Positions 28,268 through 37,878 are shown, numbered from the stretch's first letter. The stretch: DNA of 64,000 nucleotides from Echinicola marina (GCF_020463795.1 NZ_CP080025.1:2167501-2231500); one strand, 5' to 3'. Notes: generated by a model not told the origin, from the letters alone. Made by a program: numbers and translations.

Positions 28268-29123
28268 GGTTATCCCTTCATCAGAACTTATCATTAATCC
28301 AGATGGTAGCATCTACCATCTCAACTTGAAGCCAGAATTTCTGGCTTCAACTGTTATTACAGTAGGAGATCCAGAGCGTGTGTCTAAAATCACCCAATAC
28401 TTTGATGAAGTAGAGCTGAAAGTTTCCAAAAGAGAATTTGTCACTCATACAGGTACTTATAAAGGGAAGAGGCTGACAGTGATGAGCACTGGCATGGGGA
28501 CGGACAATATTGAAATCTTTATGACAGAGTTGGATGCTCTGGTCAATATTGATCTGCAAACTCGAAAATTAAAACCCAAGCACAGTTCTTTGGAAATTAT
28601 CAGGGTAGGTACATCGGGAAGCATGAGAAAGGATATTCCTGCGGGGGCACTTTTGGCTACTGATTATGGGATAGGCCTGGATACCTTGATGCAGTATTAC
28701 AATGCCGCCTATAGTTCCAAAGAGTTGGCCATAGCTGAAGCAGTTCAAAAGGCCCTTGGTCTTCAATTTAGGCCATACTGTTTCAAAGGCTCAGGTGCCT
28801 TGATGGGGAAATTGTGCAAAGGAGAGGTAATAGAGGGCAATACAGTAACCTGTCCAGGTTTCTTTGGGCCTCAAGGGCGGGAAGTTCGGTTGAAGCCAGC
28901 TATTCCAGATATCATTGAGAGGCTCTCAAAAGTAGTTGCTGGAGGCGTCCAATTGACCAATTTTGAAATGGAAACTGCTGGTTATTATGCCATGGGGAAA
29001 ATGCTGGGCCATGAAGTACTTAGCCTGAATGCCATTGTTGCCAATAGGATCACTCGGGAATTTGTAGAAGATGCAGACAAAGTGATGGAAAAGCTGATTT
29101 TGCATACCTTGGAAAATGTATAA
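28260..29123 (+). CDS. nucleoside phosphorylase (uridine phosphorylase-like)
   Basis: A 287-residue PNP/UDP superfamily enzyme. VITVGDPERVSKI near 32-44 binds phosphate, VMSTGMGTDNIEIFM near 74-88 is conserved, RVGTSGSMRKDIPAGALL near 116-133 is the central motif, and TNFEMETAGYYAMG near 233-246 carries the ribose-binding Glu-Met-Glu. It splits a nucleoside into base and ribose-1-phosphate; uridine is the best guess from overall form. It is translationally coupled to trhO by an eight-base overlap. Confidence 0.9.
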   Translation: MTKVIPSSELIINPDGSIYHLNLKPEFLASTVITVGDPERVSKITQYFDEVELKVSKREFVTHTGTYKGKRLTVMSTGMGTDNIEIFMTELDALVNIDLQTRKLKPKHSSLEIIRVGTSGSMRKDIPAGALLATDYGIGLDTLMQYYNAAYSSKELAIAEAVQKALGLQFRPYCFKGSGALMGKLCKGEVIEGNTVTCPGFFGPQGREVRLKPAIPDIIERLSKVVAGGVQLTNFEMETAGYYAMGKMLGHEVLSLNAIVANRITREFVEDADKVMEKLILHTLENV

Positions 29124-29299
29124 TTGAGTTTACTGAATTATCCCATCATACATAGCCTTTTTGATGAGTGGTGAAACAAGTGTTTAAGTTATTGAGTTAA
29201 AGTAAAATAGGAGTTGTTTTAGGAGCATCTCGGGAACTTTGCTTTAACCCGAAGAATGAATAGCACAAGCTTGTTTTTAACAATCAGCATATTCGTCTC

Positions 29300-31735
29300 A
29301 TGAAAGGCCTTTATTTCTTTTTATTCATTTGTGCATTTTTATTTATTGGCTTTCCTTCATTAGGTCAGTCCAGCCTACTCAGGGGAAAGGTGCAAGATGA
29401 ACAAAGTGGAAAAGCATTGGAATTTGCGAATATCGCATTGCTTCATCCTGTAGATTCCGCTGTAGTTACCGGAGGAATGACGGATTTGACTGGGCATTTC
29501 GAATTTGAGGCTTCCTCAGGGGATTATATTTTTCGTGTGGGGTTTATAGGTTATAAAAGTTATCATGAAAACATTAGTGTTGGTGATAAGAAAAACCTGA
29601 ATTTTGGCTTGATCAAACTGGCGTCTGAGACATCCGATTTGGATGAGGTTTTGGTGGAGGGAGTGACATCCATGTTTGAATCTGATATTGATAAGCGGAG
29701 ATATAATGTTGAAAACAGCATTGTAGCTGAGGGAGCCACTGCCTCAGAGCTATTGGAAACTTTGCCTTCTATTCAAGTGGATGAAGAAGGAAGTATAAGC
29801 ATGCGTGGCAGTGGAAATGTATTGATTTATATCAATGGCAGGCCCTCCAACCTGTCTGGGGAAAATACAGAAGCCATCCTGTCGCAATTTCCCGCCAATA
29901 GCATCAAAGAAGTTGAATTGATCACCAATCCCTCCTCTAGATATGATGCCGCAGGAGTGGGAGGAATAATCAATATTGTCTTGAAGAAAAACAGTTTTCA
30001 GGGATTAAACGGGCAGGTTAATACCTCAGTAGGAACCAGGGATAAATATGCCGGTGGCTTAACATTAAATTATGGTGCCGAAAAGATCAACTTCTTTACA
30101 TCCTATAATTATCAAAACAGGAGGAGATTCCGAAAAAGTGATGAAAAAAGGTATAATGAGCTGTCCAATGCTTCCCCTTTACTGGACCAGGATTCCTATA
30201 ATGAAGAGGTGGAGAAATCCCATTTGATGAGGGGAGGCTTTGATTGGAACCTTGTCCCTACACAGGTACTGGGCTTTTATGCACAGTTTAATGTCAATGA
30301 AGAAGTGGAGGAAGAAACCCTTAACCAAAGGAGTATCAATTCTGCGGGGGACTTGGATAGTTTGTCGGTTAGAGATGCCATTGAGGATGAAGAAGGAGAT
30401 AATTTTGAAACAGGATTCACTTATAATTGGCAAATAGATACACTGGGCCAAAAGCTTTATGGGAGCTTCTCTTATGCACAGGATAGTAGGGATCAAACGG
30501 ATACTTATGAACAGACATTTTATGATGAGGCAGTGCAAGAGGTGCCCCATAAATGGATAAAGCAACTGAATGGTAGGACTAGGGCCAGCGAACTCTATAT
30601 TGTCCAAATGGACTATGAAAAGCCCCTAGGTAAAACTTCAAAAATTGAAGGGGGATTGAAAGGAACTTTTGGCTCTTGGGATAGAGGACAGGAATTTTTT
30701 CAGGGTGATATAAATACTGAATTTGAATTGGTAAGGAACGATACCGTAAGTGATGAATTTACTTTTAATGAGGATGTCTATGCGGCTTATTTTATTTATA
30801 GAAATAAAATGGGGGACTTTGGTTATCAGCTTGGTTTAAGAGGGGAGGCAACCAGAACCCTTGGTGTACAGGAGAGAGAAGATTTAGAGGTGGTAAATGA
30901 TTATTTCAATCTTTTTCCCAGTGTTTACCTGAGTTATTCTTTACAGGAAGAGGAGGAATTGACCATTAACTTTAGTCGTAGGATATCTCGGCCAGGGATT
31001 TGGGATTTGGCGCCTTTATATTATGTGTCTGATCCTTTAAATGTGCGAACTGGGAATCCCTATCTGAAACCAGAGTATACCAATAGCTATGAATTTGGCT
31101 ATATGAAAGCTTGGGAAAGGTGGTTGCTGAATGCGACCATTTATCACCGTTATTCGACGGATATTATTAGTAGGATCACACGAATAAACGATAATAATGT
31201 TACTGTCCAGACCCGGGAAAATATAAATGACCGAAGTAGTACAGGGCTAGAGTTGATCAACCAGTTTCAGTTTGGGAACTGGGTAGATGCCACCCTTACA
31301 GGTAATCTATTCCATAGCAAGATCAATGGAGATAACTTGGAAGATGGAGCAAATAATTCCAATTTTAGCTGGACCGTCAGTTTGTTGTCAAATATTATCA
31401 TTCCCAAGGTTGCCAATGTGCAAGTTCAAGGTAATTACCGAGGTCCAATTGTTTTGCTGCAAGGTAAATTGCTACCTTATTGGGGGATGAACATTGGCTT
31501 TCGTCGAGACGTGTTGAAAAAGAAAGGTACTATAAGTTTAAACTTTAGTGATGTTTTTAATACTAGGATCTTTAAAATTGAAACCAAAGGTCCAGGATTT
31601 TCTCAGGACCGGGTTTATAATAGAGAAACTAGGATAGTTACGCTCTCTCTGAATTATAAGTTTGGTGGATTTAAGGAAAGAAGAAATGAAAGAGACCGTC
31701 AAAGTGGAGGCGGAGATGAAGATGGGGAATTTTAA
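29300..31735 (+). CDS. TonB-dependent receptor, outer membrane beta-barrel family
   Basis: An 811-residue receptor. After a signal peptide of about 22 residues comes a CarboxypepD_reg-like domain (LRGKVQDEQSGKALEFANI), then a plug with LPSIQVDEEGSISMRGSGNVLIYINGRP and NPSSRYDAAGVGGIINIVLKKN, followed by a barrel. It belongs to the OMP_b-brl_3 type of receptors rather than SusC and has no SusD partner. The last residues form a charged tail (KERRNERDRQSGGGDEDGEF) still ending in Phe. Ligand unknown; small molecules or peptides are possible. Its stop overlaps the stop of the convergent flavoprotein gene. Confidence 0.92.
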   Translation: MKGLYFFLFICAFLFIGFPSLGQSSLLRGKVQDEQSGKALEFANIALLHPVDSAVVTGGMTDLTGHFEFEASSGDYIFRVGFIGYKSYHENISVGDKKNLNFGLIKLASETSDLDEVLVEGVTSMFESDIDKRRYNVENSIVAEGATASELLETLPSIQVDEEGSISMRGSGNVLIYINGRPSNLSGENTEAILSQFPANSIKEVELITNPSSRYDAAGVGGIINIVLKKNSFQGLNGQVNTSVGTRDKYAGGLTLNYGAEKINFFTSYNYQNRRRFRKSDEKRYNELSNASPLLDQDSYNEEVEKSHLMRGGFDWNLVPTQVLGFYAQFNVNEEVEEETLNQRSINSAGDLDSLSVRDAIEDEEGDNFETGFTYNWQIDTLGQKLYGSFSYAQDSRDQTDTYEQTFYDEAVQEVPHKWIKQLNGRTRASELYIVQMDYEKPLGKTSKIEGGLKGTFGSWDRGQEFFQGDINTEFELVRNDTVSDEFTFNEDVYAAYFIYRNKMGDFGYQLGLRGEATRTLGVQEREDLEVVNDYFNLFPSVYLSYSLQEEEELTINFSRRISRPGIWDLAPLYYVSDPLNVRTGNPYLKPEYTNSYEFGYMKAWERWLLNATIYHRYSTDIISRITRINDNNVTVQTRENINDRSSTGLELINQFQFGNWVDATLTGNLFHSKINGDNLEDGANNSNFSWTVSLLSNIIIPKVANVQVQGNYRGPIVLLQGKLLPYWGMNIGFRRDVLKKKGTISLNFSDVFNTRIFKIETKGPGFSQDRVYNRETRIVTLSLNYKFGGFKERRNERDRQSGGGDEDGEF

Positions 31736-32763
31736 TTTTTTTGTTTGGTAATTGCTCTGGAGATGATGAAAGCGGCATCTTTGGCCGATCCATAAATTAA
31801 GTGTGAGCTTCTTGATCTTTGATGTGGTAGGCCTAGGAAATAAATGCCTTCAATGATAGATAGCCCTTGGTTTTCCTTTAGCTTTTCAAGGTCATATTCG
31901 AAACCATCAATATTGATGAAGTCAAAATTGATTTCATTGCCCGTTGCAAATAACACAAAGTCAATCTCCTGGCTATGTTGGTTTTTAAAAGTTACTATGT
32001 TCCCATCTGCTGCGATTATTTCTGGATGAAGTATTGCTTTTTTAGCTTTTTTCTTAATACCGTTGAAATTATAAATTGGAGCTGTTTTGTTTCTTTTTTT
32101 CTCGCTGAGTGGTTTTTCTAAGCGATTGAATTTTTTGTCCCAGAAGAATTTGTTTTTACCAAATGAGTCCAAGGACTTGAATTTAGGTTTTTCATTAGTG
32201 GACCAATGGACTTCAAAATAGGCGGTTAGTTCAGCTATAATCTGAGCAGCTGTATTGCCCGAGCCAATTACCAGTACTTTTTTGCCTTTTATAGATACAG
32301 GACTTCTATATTGATTACTGTGAATATAGGGAATGCTTAAGCTCTTTGCCCATTGTGGTACGGACTTGGTTTGCAGACATCCATGACTAATGATGATATT
32401 TTTGGTGGTAATTTTCTCAAAGGTAGATTCTACGAGGAATCGCTTGCCCTCCTGTGTGATTTCAGTAACTTCATTTTTGGGATGCAAAGGGAAATCAAAG
32501 TGTGCAGCGTATCTGGAAAAATAATCTGCAATCTGATTTTTATTGGGCAAACTGGTCGGCGATAAGGCCATAGGTAGTTCTGGGAGACTACAGAAAACCG
32601 CTGGGGTAAATAGCTTCATGGTTTCGAAGCTATTTCTCCAGTTATCTCCAACTTCCTGCTCTTTTTCCAGGATAATGAAATCTTTGCCAGCTTTTTGTAA
32701 GTGGCGGGCAGCAGATAGTCCACTTTGCCCAGCCCCAATGATTAGAAAATCAGTTTCTTTCAT
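31732..32763 (-). CDS. FAD-dependent NAD(P)-binding oxidoreductase (flavin monooxygenase-like)
   Basis: A 343-residue protein. It has an N-terminal FAD motif (GAGQSGLSAARHL) and a second dinucleotide motif (VIGSGNTAAQII) in the middle, the arrangement of flavin-containing monooxygenases and the CzcO group. The late ATG motif FATGNEINF is present. A substrate cannot be named. The start at 32763 follows the ABC-F stop by one base, so the two are co-transcribed; the longer in-frame start at 32790 would overlap that gene. Confidence 0.88.
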   Translation of the reverse strand: MKETDFLIIGAGQSGLSAARHLQKAGKDFIILEKEQEVGDNWRNSFETMKLFTPAVFCSLPELPMALSPTSLPNKNQIADYFSRYAAHFDFPLHPKNEVTEITQEGKRFLVESTFEKITTKNIIISHGCLQTKSVPQWAKSLSIPYIHSNQYRSPVSIKGKKVLVIGSGNTAAQIIAELTAYFEVHWSTNEKPKFKSLDSFGKNKFFWDKKFNRLEKPLSEKKRNKTAPIYNFNGIKKKAKKAILHPEIIAADGNIVTFKNQHSQEIDFVLFATGNEINFDFINIDGFEYDLEKLKENQGLSIIEGIYFLGLPHQRSRSSHLIYGSAKDAAFIISRAITKQKN

Positions 32764-32764
32764 A

Positions 32765-34663
32765 TTAGTCCATAATGTCATCAAGTTCACTCAATTCCAG
32801 CCATCTAAATTCCAATTCTTCCAATTCCTCGGTGATGTTCTGAATGGAATTGGACCATTCCAAAAGTGCTGCATGGTCCTCAGTGCCTTGGTTGATCTTC
32901 TCCACCAAGGTAGACTTTTGTGTTTCAAGTTCTGCGATTTGTTTTTGCACCTGCTTGAATTCCTGTTTTTGTTTATAAGAAGCCTTTTGGTTGGAACTAT
33001 TGCTCTCTTTTGGCTTTTGAATGGCCTTTTCTTTCTCTTGCTGTTTTTGGCTAGTAGCGAGGGCTTCTTGTTCTTTTTCCCATTCTCTAAGATCAGTGTA
33101 ATTACCAGGGAAATCTTTGATCTGTCCCTTTCCTTGGAATACAAATAAATGGTCTACCAATCTGTCCATAAAATACCTATCATGGGAGACAATGATCAGG
33201 CAGCCAGGAAAACCATCTAAAAATTCTTCCAAAGTATTCAATGTCATGATATCCAGGTCATTGGTAGGTTCATCGAGAATCAGGAAGTTAGGGTTTTTGA
33301 TCAGTACCATCAGCAATTGCAGGCGACGTCTTTCCCCACCACTGAGTTTAGCGATTGGTGTGTGTTGCTGTTTTGGCGGAAAGCCGAATTTGTTTAAAAA
33401 TTGAGAAGCAGTGATAGTGCTGCCTCCTGCCAATGTAACTACTTCAGCCACCTCCTTGACGATGTCCAAAAGTCTTTTTTCTTCGTCAAAAGCACCTTCC
33501 TCCTGTCTATAATAGCCAAAAGCAGTGGTTTGTCCAATTTCAATTTCCCCTGAGTCCGGCTGAAGCATTCCCGTAATCAAGTTTAGGAAAGTGGTTTTTC
33601 CGGCACCATTTGGTCCGACAATGCCTATTTTATCGCCTTTTTTGAAGGTATAAGAGAAGTTGTCAATGAATTTTTGTCCATCGTAACTTTTAGAAAGTTT
33701 TTCGATTTCTATGATTTTGCTTCCTAGTCTTTGGGAAGATACCTGTAGGTCGATTTCCCGTTCTTCTTTTTTCTGGAAGGCCTTTTCTTTGGTTTCTTCA
33801 AAAGCATCGATACGGTATTTGGCTTTGGTGCCCCTGGCTTTGGGTTGCCTGCGGATCCAGTCAAGTTCCTTTTTATAGAGGCTTTTGGCTTTTTCTTGTT
33901 CTGTGGCTTCTATTTCCCTCCTTTCTGCCTTTTTGTTCAGGAAATAGCTGTAGTTTCCTGTGTAGCGAAATATTTTACCAGCGTCCAATTCAAGGATTTC
34001 ATTGGTGACTTTTTCCAGAAAATACCTGTCGTGGGTCACCATGAAAATGGAAAGGTTGGCTTTGGCAAGATAATCTTCCAACCATTCTATGGTGGCCAAA
34101 TCCAAGTGGTTGGTAGGTTCATCCAAAAGGAGTAAATCTGGCTTCTCCAAAATTGCTTTGGCCAGGGCTACTCTTTTTCTTTGACCACCTGAAAGGTTGC
34201 CTACTGGTAGGTCGGTGTCATTAAGGCCTAATTTTCCCAGTACTTCTTTGACTTGGTATTCGTAATCCCATGCCTGCAAAGCGTCCATTTTTTCCATCAA
34301 ATTGTTGAGTTCATCAACATTGTCTTTACCGGCTTGGGCATTGACCATGGCTTTTTGATAAGCTTCCATTACCTGAAGTGTTTCGTTGGAAGAATCAGAA
34401 AAAACAGTTTGGTAAATACTGAGGTTTGCGTCAAATACGGGGTTTTGATGAACATAGGCTAGCTTGACCTGTTGATTGATAGCTATATCACCCGCGTCTG
34501 CTACTTCAAGGCCCATGATTATTTTCATCAAGGTGGATTTTCCGGCACCATTGATCCCAACAAGCGCGACTTTTTGACCTTGATCTATTCCGAATGAGAT
34601 ATTATTGAAAAGGGGCTTATCACCATAAGCCTTGGAGAGATTTTCTACTGACAAGTAATTCAT
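32765..34663 (-). CDS. ABC-F family ATPase (Uup-like)
   Basis: A 632-residue protein with two ABC domains in tandem and no membrane segments. Domain 1 has Walker A GINGAGKS, signature LSGGQRKR and LLLDEPTNHLDL; domain 2 has GPNGAGKT, LSGGERRR and LILDEPTNDLDI. They are joined by a basic linker (RRQPKARGTKAKYR), and a C-terminal coiled coil follows (about 540-630), as in Uup. ABC-F proteins act on the ribosome or on DNA-repair intermediates. The start at 34663 gives the standard MNYLSVENLSKAYG opening. Confidence 0.93.
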   Translation of the reverse strand: MNYLSVENLSKAYGDKPLFNNISFGIDQGQKVALVGINGAGKSTLMKIIMGLEVADAGDIAINQQVKLAYVHQNPVFDANLSIYQTVFSDSSNETLQVMEAYQKAMVNAQAGKDNVDELNNLMEKMDALQAWDYEYQVKEVLGKLGLNDTDLPVGNLSGGQRKRVALAKAILEKPDLLLLDEPTNHLDLATIEWLEDYLAKANLSIFMVTHDRYFLEKVTNEILELDAGKIFRYTGNYSYFLNKKAERREIEATEQEKAKSLYKKELDWIRRQPKARGTKAKYRIDAFEETKEKAFQKKEEREIDLQVSSQRLGSKIIEIEKLSKSYDGQKFIDNFSYTFKKGDKIGIVGPNGAGKTTFLNLITGMLQPDSGEIEIGQTTAFGYYRQEEGAFDEEKRLLDIVKEVAEVVTLAGGSTITASQFLNKFGFPPKQQHTPIAKLSGGERRRLQLLMVLIKNPNFLILDEPTNDLDIMTLNTLEEFLDGFPGCLIIVSHDRYFMDRLVDHLFVFQGKGQIKDFPGNYTDLREWEKEQEALATSQKQQEKEKAIQKPKESNSSNQKASYKQKQEFKQVQKQIAELETQKSTLVEKINQGTEDHAALLEWSNSIQNITEELEELEFRWLELSELDDIMD

Positions 34664-34765
34664 GTCCAAAATTAAATAAAAAATAGCCACTAATGGTATT
34701 TCCACCTGTACAATAAATTGCTACTAATAAGATAGCTTGTCTTATGGCAATTTTGATGCCGCTTA

Positions 34766-35080
34766 TCAATCGAATAGGGTTTTAATGGCTGCGGAAAGTT
34801 CCTTCAGGCCTGCTTTGAAATGTTCTTTTGATTTTTCCAACATTGGCTGAATGGTCTTTTTCTGGGAAGCGTATTTTTCTTCAAATTCCTGTCTTCGTTT
34901 ATTGAATTCCTTTTCCAAGGAAGCTTTGTCTTCTTTGAGTTCTTTTACTTTCTTTTCTACTTCTACCTTTGCTTCTCCGCTCACTTCAGCGCCTTTGCTG
35001 ATGAGTTCCTCGATTTTGAGACCAATTTCCTGTAATAGATTTTCGACTTCCTCAAAGGAGGATTTTTCTTTCGTAGCCAT
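34766..35080 (-). CDS. small charged coiled-coil protein, unknown
   Basis: A 104-residue soluble protein with strong heptad character and many Glu and Lys (VEKKVKELKEDKASLEKEFNKR). It has no signal peptide, cysteine or enzyme motif. Overall composition recalls the short helical proteins of stress or structural type, but I do not recognise a family. It stands alone between the ABC-F gene and porT, with about 100 bp on each side. Confidence 0.7.
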   Translation of the reverse strand: MATKEKSSFEEVENLLQEIGLKIEELISKGAEVSGEAKVEVEKKVKELKEDKASLEKEFNKRRQEFEEKYASQKKTIQPMLEKSKEHFKAGLKELSAAIKTLFD

Positions 35081-35180
35081 GATAAAGTAGGTTTAAATGA
35101 AATAGTGAACTTTATCAATATACAAAGCAAGCCTGAATTTCTGATAAGAAATCAAGTTTATTTTGATCTAGTGAGTTGGT

Positions 35181-35960
35181 CTATTGGAAGTTAAGGTAGA
35201 CGGTGATGGATTTTCTCTTTAGCTCCTTGATGGCTCCTGCAAACTCGGGATTGGTTTCAGCTTCTTCATAAATATTTGTCAAGCCATGAGAGAACCTGAT
35301 TTCAGGAGAAAATTTGAAAAATTTGAAATAAAAATCAAAGCCCATACCCATTTCCAAGGCAACATCCTTGCCGCTGATGACCAGTGGATCGGCGTTGGCC
35401 TCATCTTGTGATTTTGTCCTGAACATAGGGTTGATACCTCCTGTAAAGAACATTCTGGTATTATTGAACCTTTGGGATTTGTATTTCAATAAAAGTGGAA
35501 GCTCAATCATGGTGGCTTCAGTGACCAAGGATTCTGTTCTGACCCCCAAACCAGTTTCCTCAAATTCATCATCTTCAAGGTAGTTGATATCTGTGCGGTA
35601 TTCGTAAAAACCTACTTTGGGAGTGGCCAAGAAATTTAATTGATCATGAAGTCTCAGTTTCAATAAAAAGCCCAGAGAAAACCCTGGAGAGAAAACCGGC
35701 ATTATACTTTGGATTTGCCCAAATTGACCTTGGTTAGGATCCATATAGGCATCGCTGTATTTAAGACGAAGAGAAGTAGTGTGACCTGCTAGAAAAAAAC
35801 CGTAGGTCATAAATTGGTCATCCTGTCCAGATTTGTTTAAAGGCCTATATGTGGCACGTTGTCCAAAAACCTGAACTGCCAAAAATATGATGAAAAATAG
35901 GGAAAACCCTATTTTTCTCCAATGTAAATTGAGCTGATGCCGAATGTAAGCGGTTTGCAT
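35181..35960 (-). CDS. porT: PorT-like outer membrane beta-barrel protein (type IX secretion)
   Basis: A 259-residue protein. An uncleaved-looking lead of about 15 residues precedes a signal peptide (KIGFSLFFIIFLAVQVFGQ), and the rest is beta-strand rich and ends NFQ, a barrel terminus. In Bacteroidota the gene directly behind ubiE is regularly porT/sprT, needed for type IX secretion and gliding; size and context agree. It overlaps ubiE by 52 bases. No in-frame ATG or GTG occurs between the overlap and the signal core, so the overlapping start must be used. Confidence 0.8.
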   Translation of the reverse strand: MQTAYIRHQLNLHWRKIGFSLFFIIFLAVQVFGQRATYRPLNKSGQDDQFMTYGFFLAGHTTSLRLKYSDAYMDPNQGQFGQIQSIMPVFSPGFSLGFLLKLRLHDQLNFLATPKVGFYEYRTDINYLEDDEFEETGLGVRTESLVTEATMIELPLLLKYKSQRFNNTRMFFTGGINPMFRTKSQDEANADPLVISGKDVALEMGMGFDFYFKFFKFSPEIRFSHGLTNIYEEAETNPEFAGAIKELKRKSITVYLNFQ

Positions 35961-36631
35961 TTTGTCTGGGTAAAGCCTACTTTTTTTAATACAGCCAGAA
36001 AGTCTTCACCATCTGGGAAAGCCTGAACGGATTCAGGGAGATAGGTATAAGCCGATTGGTCTTTGGAAATCACTTTGCCGATCTGCGGTAGAATATACTT
36101 GAAATAAAAATTATATGCTTGTTTAAAAGGAAACTTTTTTGGTTTGGAAAATTCTACAATGACGGTTTTTCCTCCAGGTTTTAGCACCCGGTACATATCA
36201 GCAAGACCTTTTTCCAGGTTTTCAAAGTTCCTTACGCCAAATGAAACGATGACAGCATCGAATTTATTATCTTCAAAAAGCAACTTTTCAGAGTCGCCCA
36301 TTTGTAATTCGATAAGGTGGTCCAGCTTCTTGTTCTTGATTTTCTTCTTGCCCTCAGCAAGCATTCCTTCAGAAATATCTACACCGATGACTTTGTCAGG
36401 ATTCAATGCCAAAGCCTCAATGGCAAAATCTCCAGTACCTGTGGCAATGTCCAAAATCATTTTAGGCTGGTCTTTTTGGAGCATTTTAATGGCTGTTTTT
36501 CGCCAAATAATATCAATTCCTAAGCTTAGAACGTGGTTTAGTAGATCATATCGCTTACTGATATTATTGAACATATTAGCTACTTGAGCCTTTTTACCAT
36601 CATTTTGATTTTTGTAGGGTACTACTGACAT
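35909..36631 (-). CDS. ubiE: demethylmenaquinone methyltransferase
   Basis: A 240-residue SAM methyltransferase for the last step of menaquinone synthesis. NNISKRYDLLNHVLSLGID near 21-39 is the UbiE signature, DIATGTGDFAIEA near 60-72 binds SAM, SFGVRNFENLEKGLAD near 128-143 is the second signature, and VLKPGGKTVIVEFSKP near 147-162 follows. The final residues overlap porT. Menaquinone is the usual quinone of the phylum, so menG is the equivalent name. Confidence 0.96.
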   Translation of the reverse strand: MSVVPYKNQNDGKKAQVANMFNNISKRYDLLNHVLSLGIDIIWRKTAIKMLQKDQPKMILDIATGTGDFAIEALALNPDKVIGVDISEGMLAEGKKKIKNKKLDHLIELQMGDSEKLLFEDNKFDAVIVSFGVRNFENLEKGLADMYRVLKPGGKTVIVEFSKPKKFPFKQAYNFYFKYILPQIGKVISKDQSAYTYLPESVQAFPDGEDFLAVLKKVGFTQTKCKPLTFGISSIYIGEK

Positions 36632-36729
36632 GGAGTTTCACTGTTTAGATGCGCAATATTACTAAGGAAACATGAGCAATGGAAAAATGTTAAAGATTAA
36701 TTGGTGCAAGGGTTTTGAGAGGAAAGGCT

Positions 36730-36737
36730 TACCTTTG
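36730..36737 (+). promoter_or_regulatory. -7 element of engB
   Basis: TACCTTTG matches TAnnTTTG and lies 17 bases before the engB ATG. A clear -33 TTTG at the normal distance is missing; TTGG at 36701 is a distant candidate. Confidence 0.5.
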
Positions 36738-36754
36738 TAAAAAATGAAAGAAAA

Positions 36755-37360
36755 ATGATTAAAAAGGCTACATTTTTGACCAGTAATTCGGACTATAGGA
36801 AGTGTCCATCTAATCATAAACCTGAATTTGCTTTTATTGGGAGGTCCAATGTGGGCAAAAGCTCCTTAATTAATATGTTGACCAATAATAAGGGACTGGC
36901 CAAGATTTCAGGAAAGCCTGGTAAAACCCAGCTGATCAATCATTTTGAGATCAATGATAAATGGTATATAGTGGATTTGCCAGGATATGGATTTGCCCAG
37001 GTGAGTAAAACGCTTAAGTCTGACTGGGAAAAAATGATCAAAGGCTATCTTACAAACAGGGAAAACCTGGAAGCCACTTTTGTTTTGATTGATAGTCGTC
37101 TTGATCCACAGAAGAAAGATCTTGACTTTATTCTTTGGTGTGCCCAGAATAATGTGCCTATCGTCTTGGTATTCACCAAAGCGGATAAACTGTCTGTCAG
37201 CAAAGTGAAAGGCAATGTGAATAAATTCCTAAAAGCATCCAGTGCTATATTTGAAGAGGCTCCTCTGTATTTCGTGACTTCTTCTTCTACAGCTGTGGGT
37301 AGGGAAGAACTCTCCGATTTTATGGATGAGTTAAGTGAAGAATTTTACGCACAACAATGA
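36755..37360 (+). CDS. engB: ribosome biogenesis GTP-binding protein EngB/YsxC
   Basis: A 201-residue GTPase needed for 50S assembly. G1 is GRSNVGKS near 29-36, followed by GKTQLINHF (G2), VDLPGYG near 71-77 (G3), TKAD near 144-147 (G4) and VTSSS near 173 (G5). KAEFAFIGRSN-type opening (PEFAFIGRSNVGK) is standard. The first ATG in the leader (36744) is closed by a stop after four codons, so the start is at 36755. Confidence 0.96.
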   Translation: MIKKATFLTSNSDYRKCPSNHKPEFAFIGRSNVGKSSLINMLTNNKGLAKISGKPGKTQLINHFEINDKWYIVDLPGYGFAQVSKTLKSDWEKMIKGYLTNRENLEATFVLIDSRLDPQKKDLDFILWCAQNNVPIVLVFTKADKLSVSKVKGNVNKFLKASSAIFEEAPLYFVTSSSTAVGREELSDFMDELSEEFYAQQ

Positions 37361-37365
37361 TTCAT

Positions 37366-37396
37366 CTTGAGCTTTTGAGGTGAAATCCTATATTTG
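37366..37396 (+). promoter_or_regulatory. promoter of the DUF5606 gene
   Basis: CTTG at 37366-37369, exactly 19 bases, then TATATTTG at 37389-37396. This is close to the ideal Bacteroidota promoter and places the RNA start near 37403, 17 bases before the ATG. Confidence 0.7.
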
Positions 37397-37419
37397 CAAC
37401 TTGATTAAAAAGAAGAGAT

Positions 37420-37854
37420 ATGGAATTTAATGAAATAGCTACCGTAGCCGGAAAACCAGGCTTATATAAAGTACTTAAACCGAGCAGAAGTGGAGTGATT
37501 TTGGAATCTATGGATGCCAAGAAATCTAAATTAGTGGTTGGAGCAAACCATAGAGTGTCCATCCTTAGTGAAATATCCATTTACACACTGACAGAGGAGG
37601 GATCTGAGCCTTTGCAAGATGTAATGATGATTATTGAGAAGGAGTTTGCTGGAGACACAGGCTTGGCCAAGGGAGCTGATAATGATGAGTACATGGCTTT
37701 TATGAAGCATATTCTTCCTGAATTTGATGAAGAAAGAGTTTACCCTTCTGATATCAAGAAATTGATTTCTTGGTATAAGATTATTCGTGAGCATGCTCCA
37801 GAGGTATTAGAAGAAAAAGCCTCTGAAAGTGAAGAAGCTAAAAAAGAAGCTTAA
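37420..37854 (+). CDS. DUF5606 domain-containing protein
   Basis: A 144-residue acidic protein. The opening ATVAGKPGLYKVLKPSRSGVILESMD and VSILSEISIYT match DUF5606, a family of small cytoplasmic Bacteroidota proteins with an SH3-like N-terminal half. The C-terminal half is helical and ends in a Glu/Lys-rich tail. No function is established. It has its own near-consensus promoter and a strong terminator behind it, which suggests a well-expressed single gene. Confidence 0.87.
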   Translation: MEFNEIATVAGKPGLYKVLKPSRSGVILESMDAKKSKLVVGANHRVSILSEISIYTLTEEGSEPLQDVMMIIEKEFAGDTGLAKGADNDEYMAFMKHILPEFDEERVYPSDIKKLISWYKIIREHAPEVLEEKASESEEAKKEA

Positions 37855-37878
37855 TAAGAAAATTTATTGAAAAAATGT

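Noticed and set aside
32543-33148. 201-codon plus-strand frame across the flavoprotein/ABC-F junction
   Set aside because: Opposite to two clearly recognised genes; low-complexity Leu/Phe-rich reading of the antisense of a coiled-coil tail.
34667-34674. TAATTTTG (minus strand) as promoter of the ABC-F gene
   Set aside because: It lies only three bases before the ATG, so RNA would start inside the coding sequence.
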